Shown here: positions 7,398 through 13,556 of the stretch, one piece after another
Position numbering within the stretch: the stretch's first letter is position 1
How the letters are laid out: the number at the start of each line of letters is the position of its first letter
Origin: an uncultured Chloroflexota bacterium
GTDB lineage: Bacteria > Chloroflexota > Dehalococcoidia > UBA2247 > RBG-13-53-26
Length of the DNA stretch: 13,881 bases
Assembly: GCA_937860285.1 (NCBI GenBank)
Contig: CALMBS010000283.1
Location: 1-13,881 of the forward strand
Direction of reading: 5' to 3'
The notes under the pieces: generated by a model
Told to the model about the DNA's origin: nothing
The model's input: the letters and a program-made list of their open reading frames with translations, nothing else
The model's database searches: none
Program-made: the position numbers and the translations under genes

Positions 7398-9344
7398 ATG
7401 CAGAATTCGACCACGGATACGGGCCTGTTCACCCTTTTTGGGATGACTCCCAGGGGCCGAGAGTGGCTGATGGCCCATGTCTCCAGCCGGCTGGGTGTGG
7501 CCCCGGCGGTCATCTCCTATCCGAACGGGGACTCCGGCTTCTACTACACCACTCACGCAGGAATCCAGGACACCGAGGAGTCCGCCTTCCTCAAGCTGGG
7601 GTTCCTCCGCTCGCCGGACGGGGCGCCGCTCCACATCGATGCCGGCATGGAACGGAGGCTCACTCCCCACGACTTCCAGAACGGCTCCGTCTCCGGAAAC
7701 GGCTACCTGGTCAGGTTCCACAGGCGCGAGCCCCGCTTCACCATCTTCATGACATTCCTGGCTACCTCCCAGGTGTACTACATGCCCTGGGAGGGCGGGG
7801 TCCTGTGCAGCACCGACCTGCGCGTCCTGCTGCGGCTGGCCGATGGTGTCGTGCCCAACGAGGCCGCGGTCCCCCTGCATCTTATGTTCCGAATACTCCC
7901 CGGCCCCATGACCTACTTCAAGGACGTGTCCCGCATGTTCCCCGGCGAGATCATCACCTGGCATGACAACGCCCTGGAGGTGAGGCGCTCGCGCGACATG
8001 TACGGTCCGGCGGAGAAGCCGGCCTATGATCACCTGGACAGCACCGTCTACGAGGAGTACTTCCAGAAGCTCTCTGCCATCATGGGCTCATACGTGCGGG
8101 AGATCGAGCGAAGGAAGGGCCGGGTGGCCAACACGCTTTCGGGCGGGGTGGACTCCTCGCTCATTCAGCTGCTGATCCGGCAGCAGGCGCCGGGGGACGA
8201 GGCCGGCTCGTCCTTCAGCTTCACCTTCGAGGCCAGGGGCTTCCAGTTCGAGATCAACTACGCCAGGCAGGCCAGCGAGCGGCTGGGCACCAGGCACACG
8301 TTTGTGGAGGTGCCGAACGGGGGCTACCCGGACCTCCTGGTGAGGACCATTGAGACCCTGGCGCAGCCCATGATCATCGCCGAGAACGACCCCGGCCACC
8401 TGGTCGTGGCCGAGCACCTGGCTGCCAACGATCCCGCCCGGCACTATGTCTTCGCCGGTCAGGGGGCCGACGTGCTGCAGGGGGAGGACGTGGAGGAGTG
8501 CGTCGCCAACCTGGACACGCTCCACTATGCCTTCGGAGAGTCGTGGAGGCTGTTCGGGACCCCCATCTTCAGGAAGAAGCTGGGAGGGCTGCTGGACGTT
8601 TCCCGGTACCTCTTCATGGCCAGCACCTACCGGTGCCTGCGCACGCCTCCGGACCTCTTCGATCCGCTCAACAGGGTGGCCGTGCCGTACACCAGCTTTG
8701 AGACCCTGCGCCACTTCCTGGGTGATGAAGCCGTCCTGCGCTGCCTGGAGTACCGGCAGGGCCTGGCCGAAGAGGCCCTGACCAGCCACACGCTGGTGGA
8801 GCACCTGCACGACATCGACATGGTTACCCAGGGTTACGGCCCGGCCACCGCCTTCGAGTCCCTCTTCGCCGCTTCCAATCAGGTGCTGATACCGTTCTAC
8901 TTCGACCAGGATGTGGTGCGGCTGGCCAAGAGCGTCTCTCCGGAGGCCAGGTACAGGCAAGGCCACGAGGTGAAGCCGATTCCGAAGGGTATACTCCGGC
9001 TCAAGTCACTGGACGAGATCGTCCATCAGCGGAAGGGGTCCTCGGGGTTCTGGAGGGACTTCCAGTCCTGGATGATGACCGGTATGCTGAGGGATATGGT
9101 CCACTCCATTGACCGGCCCGGCTTCATCAGCCAGAAGGACTTCAATGCCCTGGTGGACAACAAGTTCCCCTACGGTTACGACCTGGTCTGGCCCCTGCTG
9201 ACCTACGACATCTTCCAGAAGCACGTTGCCAGACAGTACTCCCCGAGGAGTGCGCCACCGGCCTGGCACCCGGGAGACCGGGTGGTACCGCCCTCCACCG
9301 GCGCCGGATCGGATGCCAGCCCCGGGACTACCCAGGCCCGCTGA
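7398..9344 (+). CDS. Asparagine-synthetase-like ATP-dependent ligase lacking the glutaminase cysteine
   Basis: The 648-residue product has the two-domain plan of AsnB. Residues about 1-210 resemble a class II glutaminase domain, including a P-G-P-x-T-x-F-K-x-V segment and a following P-G-E-I-I. The C-terminal part carries the PP-loop L247-S-G-G-V-D-S-S254 that binds ATP, the second motif G354-Q-G-A-D358 (usually S-G-x-G-x-D-E), and a late K-x-I-L-R with a Q-R-K-G motif. In glutamine-dependent enzymes the catalytic Cys follows Met1; here residue 2 is Gln, so glutamine hydrolysis is not expected. Beta-lactam synthetase and carbapenam synthetase are known relatives without this Cys that use the ligase half for other chemistry. 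The acceptor here is unknown. The start is set by AGGAGG 6 bases before ATG. It heads a plus-strand gene group. Cytoplasmic. The low-complexity Pro/Ser-rich tail (last 30 residues) looks disordered. Confidence 0.85.
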   Translation: MQNSTTDTGLFTLFGMTPRGREWLMAHVSSRLGVAPAVISYPNGDSGFYYTTHAGIQDTEESAFLKLGFLRSPDGAPLHIDAGMERRLTPHDFQNGSVSGNGYLVRFHRREPRFTIFMTFLATSQVYYMPWEGGVLCSTDLRVLLRLADGVVPNEAAVPLHLMFRILPGPMTYFKDVSRMFPGEIITWHDNALEVRRSRDMYGPAEKPAYDHLDSTVYEEYFQKLSAIMGSYVREIERRKGRVANTLSGGVDSSLIQLLIRQQAPGDEAGSSFSFTFEARGFQFEINYARQASERLGTRHTFVEVPNGGYPDLLVRTIETLAQPMIIAENDPGHLVVAEHLAANDPARHYVFAGQGADVLQGEDVEECVANLDTLHYAFGESWRLFGTPIFRKKLGGLLDVSRYLFMASTYRCLRTPPDLFDPLNRVAVPYTSFETLRHFLGDEAVLRCLEYRQGLAEEALTSHTLVEHLHDIDMVTQGYGPATAFESLFAASNQVLIPFYFDQDVVRLAKSVSPEARYRQGHEVKPIPKGILRLKSLDEIVHQRKGSSGFWRDFQSWMMTGMLRDMVHSIDRPGFISQKDFNALVDNKFPYGYDLVWPLLTYDIFQKHVARQYSPRSAPPAWHPGDRVVPPSTGAGSDASPGTTQAR

Positions 9345-9472
9345 TCCGGGTCTCCTGTTGGCCAACCGGCCCGCCGTGCGGGAGCATCGGCCGCTGCCGG
9401 CGCGGCCCGCACGTGGTACCATGTAACTGGATTCAGTGAACTGCGGCTATTGCCGGCTGACAAGGAGACTGC

Positions 9473-10027
9473 GTGAGCGAGAGATCTGACTACAGCGGAG
9501 AATTCGAAGCGGGGTTGGCCTACCGGGACTTCTCCAAAGACGTCCTGTTGAAGGCCCTGAAAGCCTACGCCAACTACATCAGGAAGCTGGACGGGATCTG
9601 GTATCTGGCCGTGAAGGACCGCGCGGACGACGACCTGGCCCTGGCCTGCGACATGGCGGTCTGGGACCAGATGGAGGTCCACGACGTGCAGATGACCTGC
9701 GATCTCTTCAATGCCCGGAGCGGTGACGTGACCGCCATGTTCAAGTCCCTGCAGATGAGCCCCCATTCCTGGAACCTGGAGCATCATTTCGAGCTGCTGA
9801 GCCCGAAGCGCGGCATATGGACGGTGACCCGCTGCCCCTCACTCCTGGCCTTGGAGAGGGAGGGACAGGGCAGGGAGCGCCGCATCTGCCAGATCCAGGA
9901 AGCCAAGAACTACTCGTTGAGAGCGCGGACGGTCAACCCGAAGATGAAGGCCATCCCGCTGAAGGTGCCGCCCAGGCGGAGCGGCGAGGAGGTGCACTGC
10001 CAGTGGGAATTCCGGATCGAGGACTAA
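9473..10027 (+). CDS. DUF6125-like protein (184 aa), function unknown
   Basis: The product starts at GTG 9473 with AAGGAG 5 bases upstream. It has an N-terminal helical part (about residues 15-75) with a D-G-I-W-Y-L-A-V segment, and a C-terminal part with spaced cysteines: T-R-C, I-C-Q-I-Q-E-A, and H-C-Q-W-E-F near the end. From memory this matches the pattern of the DUF6125 / ATC-hydrolase-like proteins of anaerobic bacteria, in which Cys and a terminal C-x-W-x-F are conserved. I cannot confirm this by search. There is no membrane segment or signal peptide. The gene follows the asparagine-synthetase-like gene by 128 bases and precedes the acyl-CoA synthetase gene by 29 bases, so it is probably co-transcribed with the latter. 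An extended -10-like TGGTACCAT at 9413-9421 could start a transcript here. The reaction, if any, is unknown. Confidence 0.75.
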   Translation: MSERSDYSGEFEAGLAYRDFSKDVLLKALKAYANYIRKLDGIWYLAVKDRADDDLALACDMAVWDQMEVHDVQMTCDLFNARSGDVTAMFKSLQMSPHSWNLEHHFELLSPKRGIWTVTRCPSLLALEREGQGRERRICQIQEAKNYSLRARTVNPKMKAIPLKVPPRRSGEEVHCQWEFRIED

Positions 10028-10056
10028 CCGGCAAGGGCCGGCCAGGAGCGGGAACC

Positions 10057-11481
10057 GTGCCAGACCTGGAGTTTCTCTTCCATCCCAGATCGATTGCCAT
10101 CGTGGGGGCGCCGAGCGACCCCGCCAACCTGGCCGGGGGCTCTGTCTTTGTACACGCTCTGCTGGAGTCGGGCTACAAGGGCGGAATCTATCCCGTCAAC
10201 CCCAGGGCGTGTCAGATCATGGGCCTGGACTGCTACCCCGACGTAGGGAGCGTGCCGGGCCCGGTGGACCACGTGATCTGCTGCATTCCGGCTTCCGGCG
10301 TGCCGCGGCTGATAGGGGAATGCTCTGCCAAAGGGGTCAGGAGCATGTCCATGTTCACCGCGGGCTACAGCGAGGCCGACGGGCACGATTACGAAACGGA
10401 GAGGCGACTGGCTCTCCTGGCCCGAGAAGCCGGCATCCGGCTTCTCGGGCCGAACTGCATGGGCATACACTGCCCCAGCACCGGTCTGTCATACCAGCCG
10501 GGCCACAGCCAGGAGGCGGGCCCGGTCGGTGTTCTGTGCCAGAGCGGAGGCAACTCGAATGTCCTCAAGTTCATGGGGGATGATCGGGGCATAAGGTTCA
10601 GCAAGGTCATCAGCTATGGGAATGCGGCTGACATCAACGAGGCCGACCTGCTGGAGTACTTCGCCGGGGACCCGGACACCAGGGTCATCGCCGCCTACAT
10701 CGAGGGGACGCGGAGCGGGCCCAGGTTCTTCAAGGCCCTGGCCGGGGCTGCGGCCGCCAAGCCGGTCATCGTGCTCAAGGCCGGCCTGACGGAGGCCGGC
10801 CAGAGGGCCGCCAGGTCCCACACCGGTTCCCTGGGGAGTCCGGCCGACATCTGGAACGGGCTCTGCCGGCAGGCGGGGGCCATGCAGGCCCACAGCCTGG
10901 ACCACATGCTGGACCTGGTGGAAACGGCGCTCTACATGAAGCCGCCGCCGGGAACACGGGCCGGCATCATTGGCTGGGGTGGTGGCGCCAGCGTCCTGGG
11001 CACGGACACCTGCGAGCGGCTGGGGCTCTCCGTACCCCAGTTCTCCCTCCGGCTCAAGGAGGAGCTGGCGGGATTCCGCCTGGCCCCGGGGGCCAGCGTG
11101 GGCAACCCGGTGGACTCACCGGTGATCACCATGCCGTCGCAGTTGGTCAATGCCATGAGCGTGATTGCCGGCAGCGGTGAGGTCGACCTGCTCCTGGTGC
11201 AGATGCCGCTGGACGTCTCCCACGCCCTGCAACGCCCGTCCGTCTGGGAGGCCACCGGTGAGGCCGTCCTGCAGGGCCAGGAGCGACTGGGGGGCGTGCC
11301 GCTGGCCATCGTGCGGCCCCACACCGCCCATCCGGACAGCATGGCGCACTTCAATGCCTTCCGCCAGCGCTGCGCCGCGGCGGGCGTTCCCCTGTATCCG
11401 GCCTTCAGCCAGGCCGCCAGCGCCATCAGCGCCTTCGCCTGGTACCACCGGTGGCGAACCGGGAGGCTCTTCCCAACATGA
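10057..11481 (+). CDS. ADP-forming acyl-CoA synthetase, alpha subunit (CoA-binding and ligase domains)
   Basis: The 474-residue product opens with L-F-H-P-R-S-I-A-I-V-G-A, the typical start of the CoA-binding Rossmann domain (about 5-135). It continues with a succinyl-CoA-synthetase-like domain holding L-L-G-P-N-C-M-G and S-H-T-G-S-L, then a C-terminal ligase-CoA domain. His255 in the last motif fits the phosphorylated active-site His of archaeal ADP-forming acetyl-CoA synthetases. The family makes acyl-CoA from acid, ATP and CoA, or ATP in the reverse direction. The ATP-grasp beta part is not in this protein or its neighbours, so a partner encoded elsewhere is needed, or the protein does something else. 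I chose GTG 10057, preceded by AGGAG at 8 bases, because the family N-terminus begins there; the open frame upstream overlaps the previous gene. The TGA stop overlaps the next ATG (ATGA), suggesting coupled translation. Confidence 0.85.
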   Translation: MPDLEFLFHPRSIAIVGAPSDPANLAGGSVFVHALLESGYKGGIYPVNPRACQIMGLDCYPDVGSVPGPVDHVICCIPASGVPRLIGECSAKGVRSMSMFTAGYSEADGHDYETERRLALLAREAGIRLLGPNCMGIHCPSTGLSYQPGHSQEAGPVGVLCQSGGNSNVLKFMGDDRGIRFSKVISYGNAADINEADLLEYFAGDPDTRVIAAYIEGTRSGPRFFKALAGAAAAKPVIVLKAGLTEAGQRAARSHTGSLGSPADIWNGLCRQAGAMQAHSLDHMLDLVETALYMKPPPGTRAGIIGWGGGASVLGTDTCERLGLSVPQFSLRLKEELAGFRLAPGASVGNPVDSPVITMPSQLVNAMSVIAGSGEVDLLLVQMPLDVSHALQRPSVWEATGEAVLQGQERLGGVPLAIVRPHTAHPDSMAHFNAFRQRCAAAGVPLYPAFSQAASAISAFAWYHRWRTGRLFPT

Positions 11482-11726
11482 AGACGGTAATCGTGCTGGC
11501 CATGCACGGCATACCCCCCAACGACTACCCCCGGGCGGAGCTGGCGGAGTTCTTCAGGCTGCATTCAGTCGTGGAAGGCGCCGGACCCGTCGGCCGCGAG
11601 GTCCAGGACCGGTACGCCGTGCTGCACCGGAAGATGAGGGACTGGCCGCGCAACCAGGACAACGACCCCTTCGCTGCCGGCCAGGTCGCCCGCTTCCTGA
11701 CCGAGCAGATAGCCCGGTTCTCCTGA
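11478..11726 (+). CDS. Small CbiX/ferrochelatase-like fragment-sized protein (82 aa), hypothetical
   Basis: The 82-residue product begins with a hydrophobic strand and then L-A-M-H-G-I-P-P-N-D-Y-P, like the first strand and metal-chelating His-Gly turn of CbiX and ferrochelatase chelatases. The rest (a helix with E-F-F-R-L-H, then R-x-W-P-R-N and N-D-P-F) does not complete such a fold. It is shorter than CbiX short forms (about 100-130 residues) and lacks a second chelatase motif. I treat the chelatase link as weak. The ATG overlaps the upstream stop as ATGA, and GGAGG lies 11 bases before it, so translation is likely coupled to the acyl-CoA synthetase gene. An in-frame GTG at 11451 is possible but would overlap more. 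It is the last gene of the group; no clear terminator follows. Confidence 0.65.
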   Translation: MKTVIVLAMHGIPPNDYPRAELAEFFRLHSVVEGAGPVGREVQDRYAVLHRKMRDWPRNQDNDPFAAGQVARFLTEQIARFS

Positions 11727-11735
11727 GATGGCGGT

Positions 11736-11828
11736 CTAGCGCTTCTGCTTCCTGGCGACCACGACGGCGGCCTCGTGCTCCGGTGTCTCCTCCCTCTTCT
11801 GGTTCTCCACGGTGACCATGATGCGCAT
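11736..11828 (-). CDS. Possible 30-aa peptide, hypothetical
   Basis: A short minus-strand frame starts at ATG 11828 with GGAGG 11 bases upstream, and ends in TAG at 11736-11738. It encodes a charged 30-residue peptide with an E-N-Q-K-R-E-E-T-P-E-H-E core and a basic end (A-R-K-Q-K-R). It converges on the preceding plus-strand operon, 9 bases away. It could be a real small protein or the tail of a lost gene. Only composition and the ribosome binding site support it. Confidence 0.3.
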   Translation of the reverse strand: MRIMVTVENQKREETPEHEAAVVVARKQKR

Positions 11829-11879
11829 GATCCCACGGCCCTCCGGGTGTTCTCTAGCGTGTTTCTAACAGGCGGGGTA

Positions 11880-11908
11880 TTGACGAGGGAACCACCGGAC
11901 AATACCAT
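11880..11908 (+). promoter_or_regulatory. Promoter of the Hsp20 gene
   Basis: TTGACG (-35, 11880-11885), exactly 17 bases, then TACCAT (-10, 11903-11908). The predicted start falls at the left arm of the CIRCE operator, the usual place for HrcA repression. Confidence 0.6.
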
Positions 11909-11914
11909 ATAGAA

Positions 11915-11941
11915 TTAGCAGTCGAAGGCCAAGAGTGCTAA
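11915..11941 (+). promoter_or_regulatory. CIRCE operator (HrcA binding site)
   Basis: TTAGCAGTC - 9 bases - GAGTGCTAA. The consensus is TTAGCACTC-N9-GAGTGCTAA; only the seventh base of the left arm differs. It lies just after the -10 and 51 bases before the Hsp20 ATG, so HrcA binding would block transcription until heat stress. Confidence 0.93.
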
Positions 11942-11992
11942 TGTCGCGAGTCAACCAGGGCCGAGACCAGTGACAAATGAGGAGGTGTTGAC

Positions 11993-12442
11993 ATGGTTAT
12001 GCAGCGGTGGGACCCATTCAGAGACGTAAGGCAGATGGAGGACATGATGAACCGGTTCTGGAGAGGCAGTCCGGGCTATCGGGATGGGAATGAAGACTGG
12101 AACATACTGCTGGATGTGATCCAGAAGAAGGACGACATTGTGGTGAAGGCCTCAGTTCCGGGGGTCAAGCCGGAAGGCATCCGGGTCACCGTGGAAGACA
12201 ATGTCCTGACCCTGAGGGCAGAGAGGAAGCCCGAGACCGAAAGTCCCGACGTTACCTACCTGCTGCAGGAGCGGCCCACGGGTTCGTTCTACCGGGCGCT
12301 GCGCCTTCCCGACACGGTGGACACCGGCAAGATAGAGAGTGAATATGAAAACGGCGTCCTCACGGTGACCCTGCCGAAGGCAGAGGAGAAGAAGAAGCAG
12401 CAGATCGAGATCAGGGTCAAGCCTTCCGAAAGCAAGAAGTAG
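11993..12442 (+). CDS. hsp20: Small heat-shock protein, Hsp20 / alpha-crystallin family
   Basis: The 149-residue product has a W-D-P-F-R-D N-terminal segment, an alpha-crystallin domain over about residues 35-140 with S-V-P-G-V-K-P-E-G-I and D-N-V-L-T-L-R-A-E-R, the characteristic E-N-G-V-L-T-V-T-L-P-K near the domain end, and an I-E-I motif at the C-terminus that docks in neighbouring subunits. This is full length for a class A bacterial Hsp20. It is an ATP-independent holdase that binds unfolding proteins in the cytoplasm as an oligomer. The start is firm: a near-perfect GGAGGTG lies 5 bases before ATG. It is a single gene behind its own promoter with a CIRCE operator, and ends before a strong hairpin. 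Confidence 0.96.
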   Translation: MVMQRWDPFRDVRQMEDMMNRFWRGSPGYRDGNEDWNILLDVIQKKDDIVVKASVPGVKPEGIRVTVEDNVLTLRAERKPETESPDVTYLLQERPTGSFYRALRLPDTVDTGKIESEYENGVLTVTLPKAEEKKKQQIEIRVKPSESKK

Positions 12443-12505
12443 GTTGGCCGGTGCCTCTTGAGCAGGCGGCCACACGGACGGCGGGGCCAGACGAGACTGG
12501 AACGC

Positions 12506-12543
12506 TGGAGGGCGGGCATCTCCGCCCGCCCCTCCACTTTGTG
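12506..12543 (+). terminator. Terminator-like hairpin after hsp20
   Basis: A stem of 12 bp with one bulged C (TGGAGGGCGGGC / GCCCGCCCCTCCA, 6-base loop) followed by ACTTTGTG, a weak T-tract. It lies 64 bases after the hsp20 stop and just beyond the stop of the facing ygbA-like gene, so it may serve both. Confidence 0.6.
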
Positions 12544-12566
12544 CCCGGCCAATCAAGCGCTGGAAG

Positions 12567-12914
12567 TCAACAGGCGTCTCTCCGGCGCGGGCCAACTGGC
12601 TTCTTCCTCGACCGGTCCATCAGGTGACGTATTGCCAGGATGGGGTGCCGGCGAAGCATCAGAGGCCCGGAGTAGCGCATGACGGTCTTGATCCTGCCTC
12701 TCGTGGCGGGCGTGTAGCAGTGGACCGGGCACCTGGCGCAGGTCGTCTTGCCTTCCTGGAACGGGCATTCCTCGAGACGCTTGCTGGCGTAGGCCAGAAG
12801 CTCACCGCACTCAGCGCATAGGGCGTTGCTTCCATGCTGGTCGCGGCAGTAGATGTCTATCATGGCCGCGACGGTCTTCTTCTCCCTGGCTATCCTGGGA
12901 TGCTTCTCTCTCAT
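12567..12914 (-). CDS. ygbA: Nitrous oxide-stimulated promoter family protein (YgbA-like)
   Basis: The 115-residue product matches the YgbA family along its length: R-I-A-R-E-K-K-T at the N-terminus, I-Y-C23-R-D-Q-H-G, L-C33-A-E-C36-G-E-L-L-A-Y-A, E-C50-P-F, T-C59-A-R-C62-P-V-H-C66-Y, then V-M-R-Y-S-G-P and R-H-P-I-L-A-I-R-H-L. Seven conserved cysteines suggest a bound metal or Fe-S cluster. In E. coli ygbA is induced by nitric oxide via NsrR and helps recovery from nitrosative stress; its molecular role is not settled. The start must be ATG 12914, because an in-frame TAG lies 12 bases upstream and the family motif begins at residue 7. That TAG is part of a TAGAAT -10 element, leaving almost no room for a leader or ribosome binding site. 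The tail is basic. Confidence 0.9.
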   Translation of the reverse strand: MREKHPRIAREKKTVAAMIDIYCRDQHGSNALCAECGELLAYASKRLEECPFQEGKTTCARCPVHCYTPATRGRIKTVMRYSGPLMLRRHPILAIRHLMDRSRKKPVGPRRRDAC

Positions 12915-13161
12915 GGCCTGACCATTCTACAGCCAGGACCGGTCGTTGTGCCTCCCGCCGAAAGCCAATACACTCAGGCTGTGAGTCCTCCCGGTGAATC
13001 AAGCCCGAGTCGAGGAAGGAGTCCACGATGTTGAAGTCGGTAGAGCTGATCAGGCGCAGGCCCGGCCTGTCGCGAGAGGAGTTCAGGAGATACTGCCCGG
13101 CCCTGCCGTGACCCGGCCGGGCAACAAAAAAGAGTCCGCTTGAGTGCTCAAATCGGCTCAT
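12811..13161 (-). pseudogene. Doubtful ORF overlapping ygbA (116 aa), possible gene remnant
   Basis: The frame from ATG 13161 reads plausibly for about 80 residues (with R-P-G-L-R-L-I-S-S-T-D-F-N-I-V-D and L-D-S-G-L-I). It then overlaps the ygbA-like gene by 104 bases in another frame, where composition turns to charged shadow-like sequence. The likely original end near 12915 is lost. No convincing ribosome binding site is present, yet a good extended -10 (TGGTATAAT) lies about 80 bases upstream. It is either a short real protein or a truncated or frameshifted remnant. No family is recognised. It is the only coding candidate in 12915-13240. Confidence 0.3.
12924..12929 (-). promoter_or_regulatory. 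-10 element for a leaderless ygbA-like mRNA
   Basis: TAGAAT on the minus strand ends 9 bases before the ATG at 12914, so transcription would start at or within about 2 bases of the start codon. A convincing -35 is not visible. There is no Shine-Dalgarno sequence, which fits a leaderless message. Confidence 0.4.
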
Positions 13162-13240
13162 TTGTTTGTCTCTAGTACCTGTAACCGTTGAGCGGAAACC
13201 CGTGGACTCTGTTTATCGCCTATTCAGTTGTCAATGGCCT

Positions 13241-13249
13241 ATTATACCA
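13241..13249 (-). promoter_or_regulatory. Extended -10 promoter TGGTATAAT
   Basis: A perfect TATAAT preceded by TGG on the minus strand. The -35 is poor. It begins 28 bases after the stop of the small membrane-protein gene ending at 13277 and points into the doubtful ORF at 12811-13161. A perfect TTGACA at 13229-13234 has no matching -10. Confidence 0.45.
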
Positions 13250-13276
13250 CACCGGCGCCGTCGCGGGCGAAGGCTG

Positions 13277-13510
13277 TCACTTTGCCTTCTCGTCTGAAGC
13301 CTTGACTGCCGGCCGCCTGGAGTGCGCCCAGGCGAGCAAGGCCGCGCCCAGTCCCATGCACACCGCGTGGAACGCGAAGGCGCCCCAGAGGTCGTTGACG
13401 CCGGTGAATCCATCCTTCCGGGAGAAGACCCCTCCCACGATGGCCACGGCTCATATCATGCCTATGAGCAGGAGCAGGCCGCCGCTCACCCGCAGAAGCG
13501 TCTTCTTCAT
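13277..13510 (-). CDS. Small two-helix membrane protein with in-frame UGA, candidate selenoprotein (77 aa)
   Basis: From ATG 13510, with GGAGG 6 bases upstream, the frame gives M-K-K-T-L-L-R and a hydrophobic helix, meets TGA at codon 20 (13451-13453), then continues in the same frame for 57 residues to a final TGA at 13277. With the TGA read through, residues 5-29 form one membrane helix and about 39-60 a second, with a basic, polar tail. After the TGA come A-V-A-I-V-G and G-V-F-S-R-K, then L-W-G and F-H. The neighbour at 13557-13739 shares the U-x6-G-V-F-x2-K, L-x-G and F-H pattern with TGA at the same place. A hairpin with a GU loop follows the TGA. TGA is a normal stop elsewhere in the window, so this is not a changed code. 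Alternatives are a nonsense mutation (TGG to TGA would restore Trp) or a sequencing error. The function is unknown. Confidence 0.6.
13420..13436 (-). promoter_or_regulatory. Candidate SECIS hairpin in the 77-aa gene
   Basis: Stem GGGAG/CTCCC with loop GGGUCUU starts 14 bases after the UGA, with the loop GU at bases 22-23 after it. If the first G and last U of the loop pair, the loop is GGUCU, the same five bases as the E. coli fdhF SECIS, where it lies 18 bases after UGA (20 here). Confidence 0.5.
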
Positions 13511-13556
13511 CGCCAACCTCCGCGCCAGTCACTCATTCCATCGTTGTCCGGGGCTG

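Noticed and set aside
7341..8966. Minus-strand frames (230 and 292 codons) opposite the asparagine-synthetase-like gene
   Set aside because: Shadows of a well-supported gene with a PP-loop; no motif or ribosome binding site of their own.
13094..13131. GC-rich 9-bp hairpin beside a run of six A/T as an intrinsic terminator
   Set aside because: On the plus strand the hairpin is followed by A's, and on the minus strand the T's come before it, so neither orientation has the required stem-then-T order.
13242..13532. Minus-strand 96-codon frame overlapping the 77-aa gene
   Set aside because: It is open only because it avoids the TGA in the real frame. Its product is Arg/Gly-rich shadow sequence without helices.
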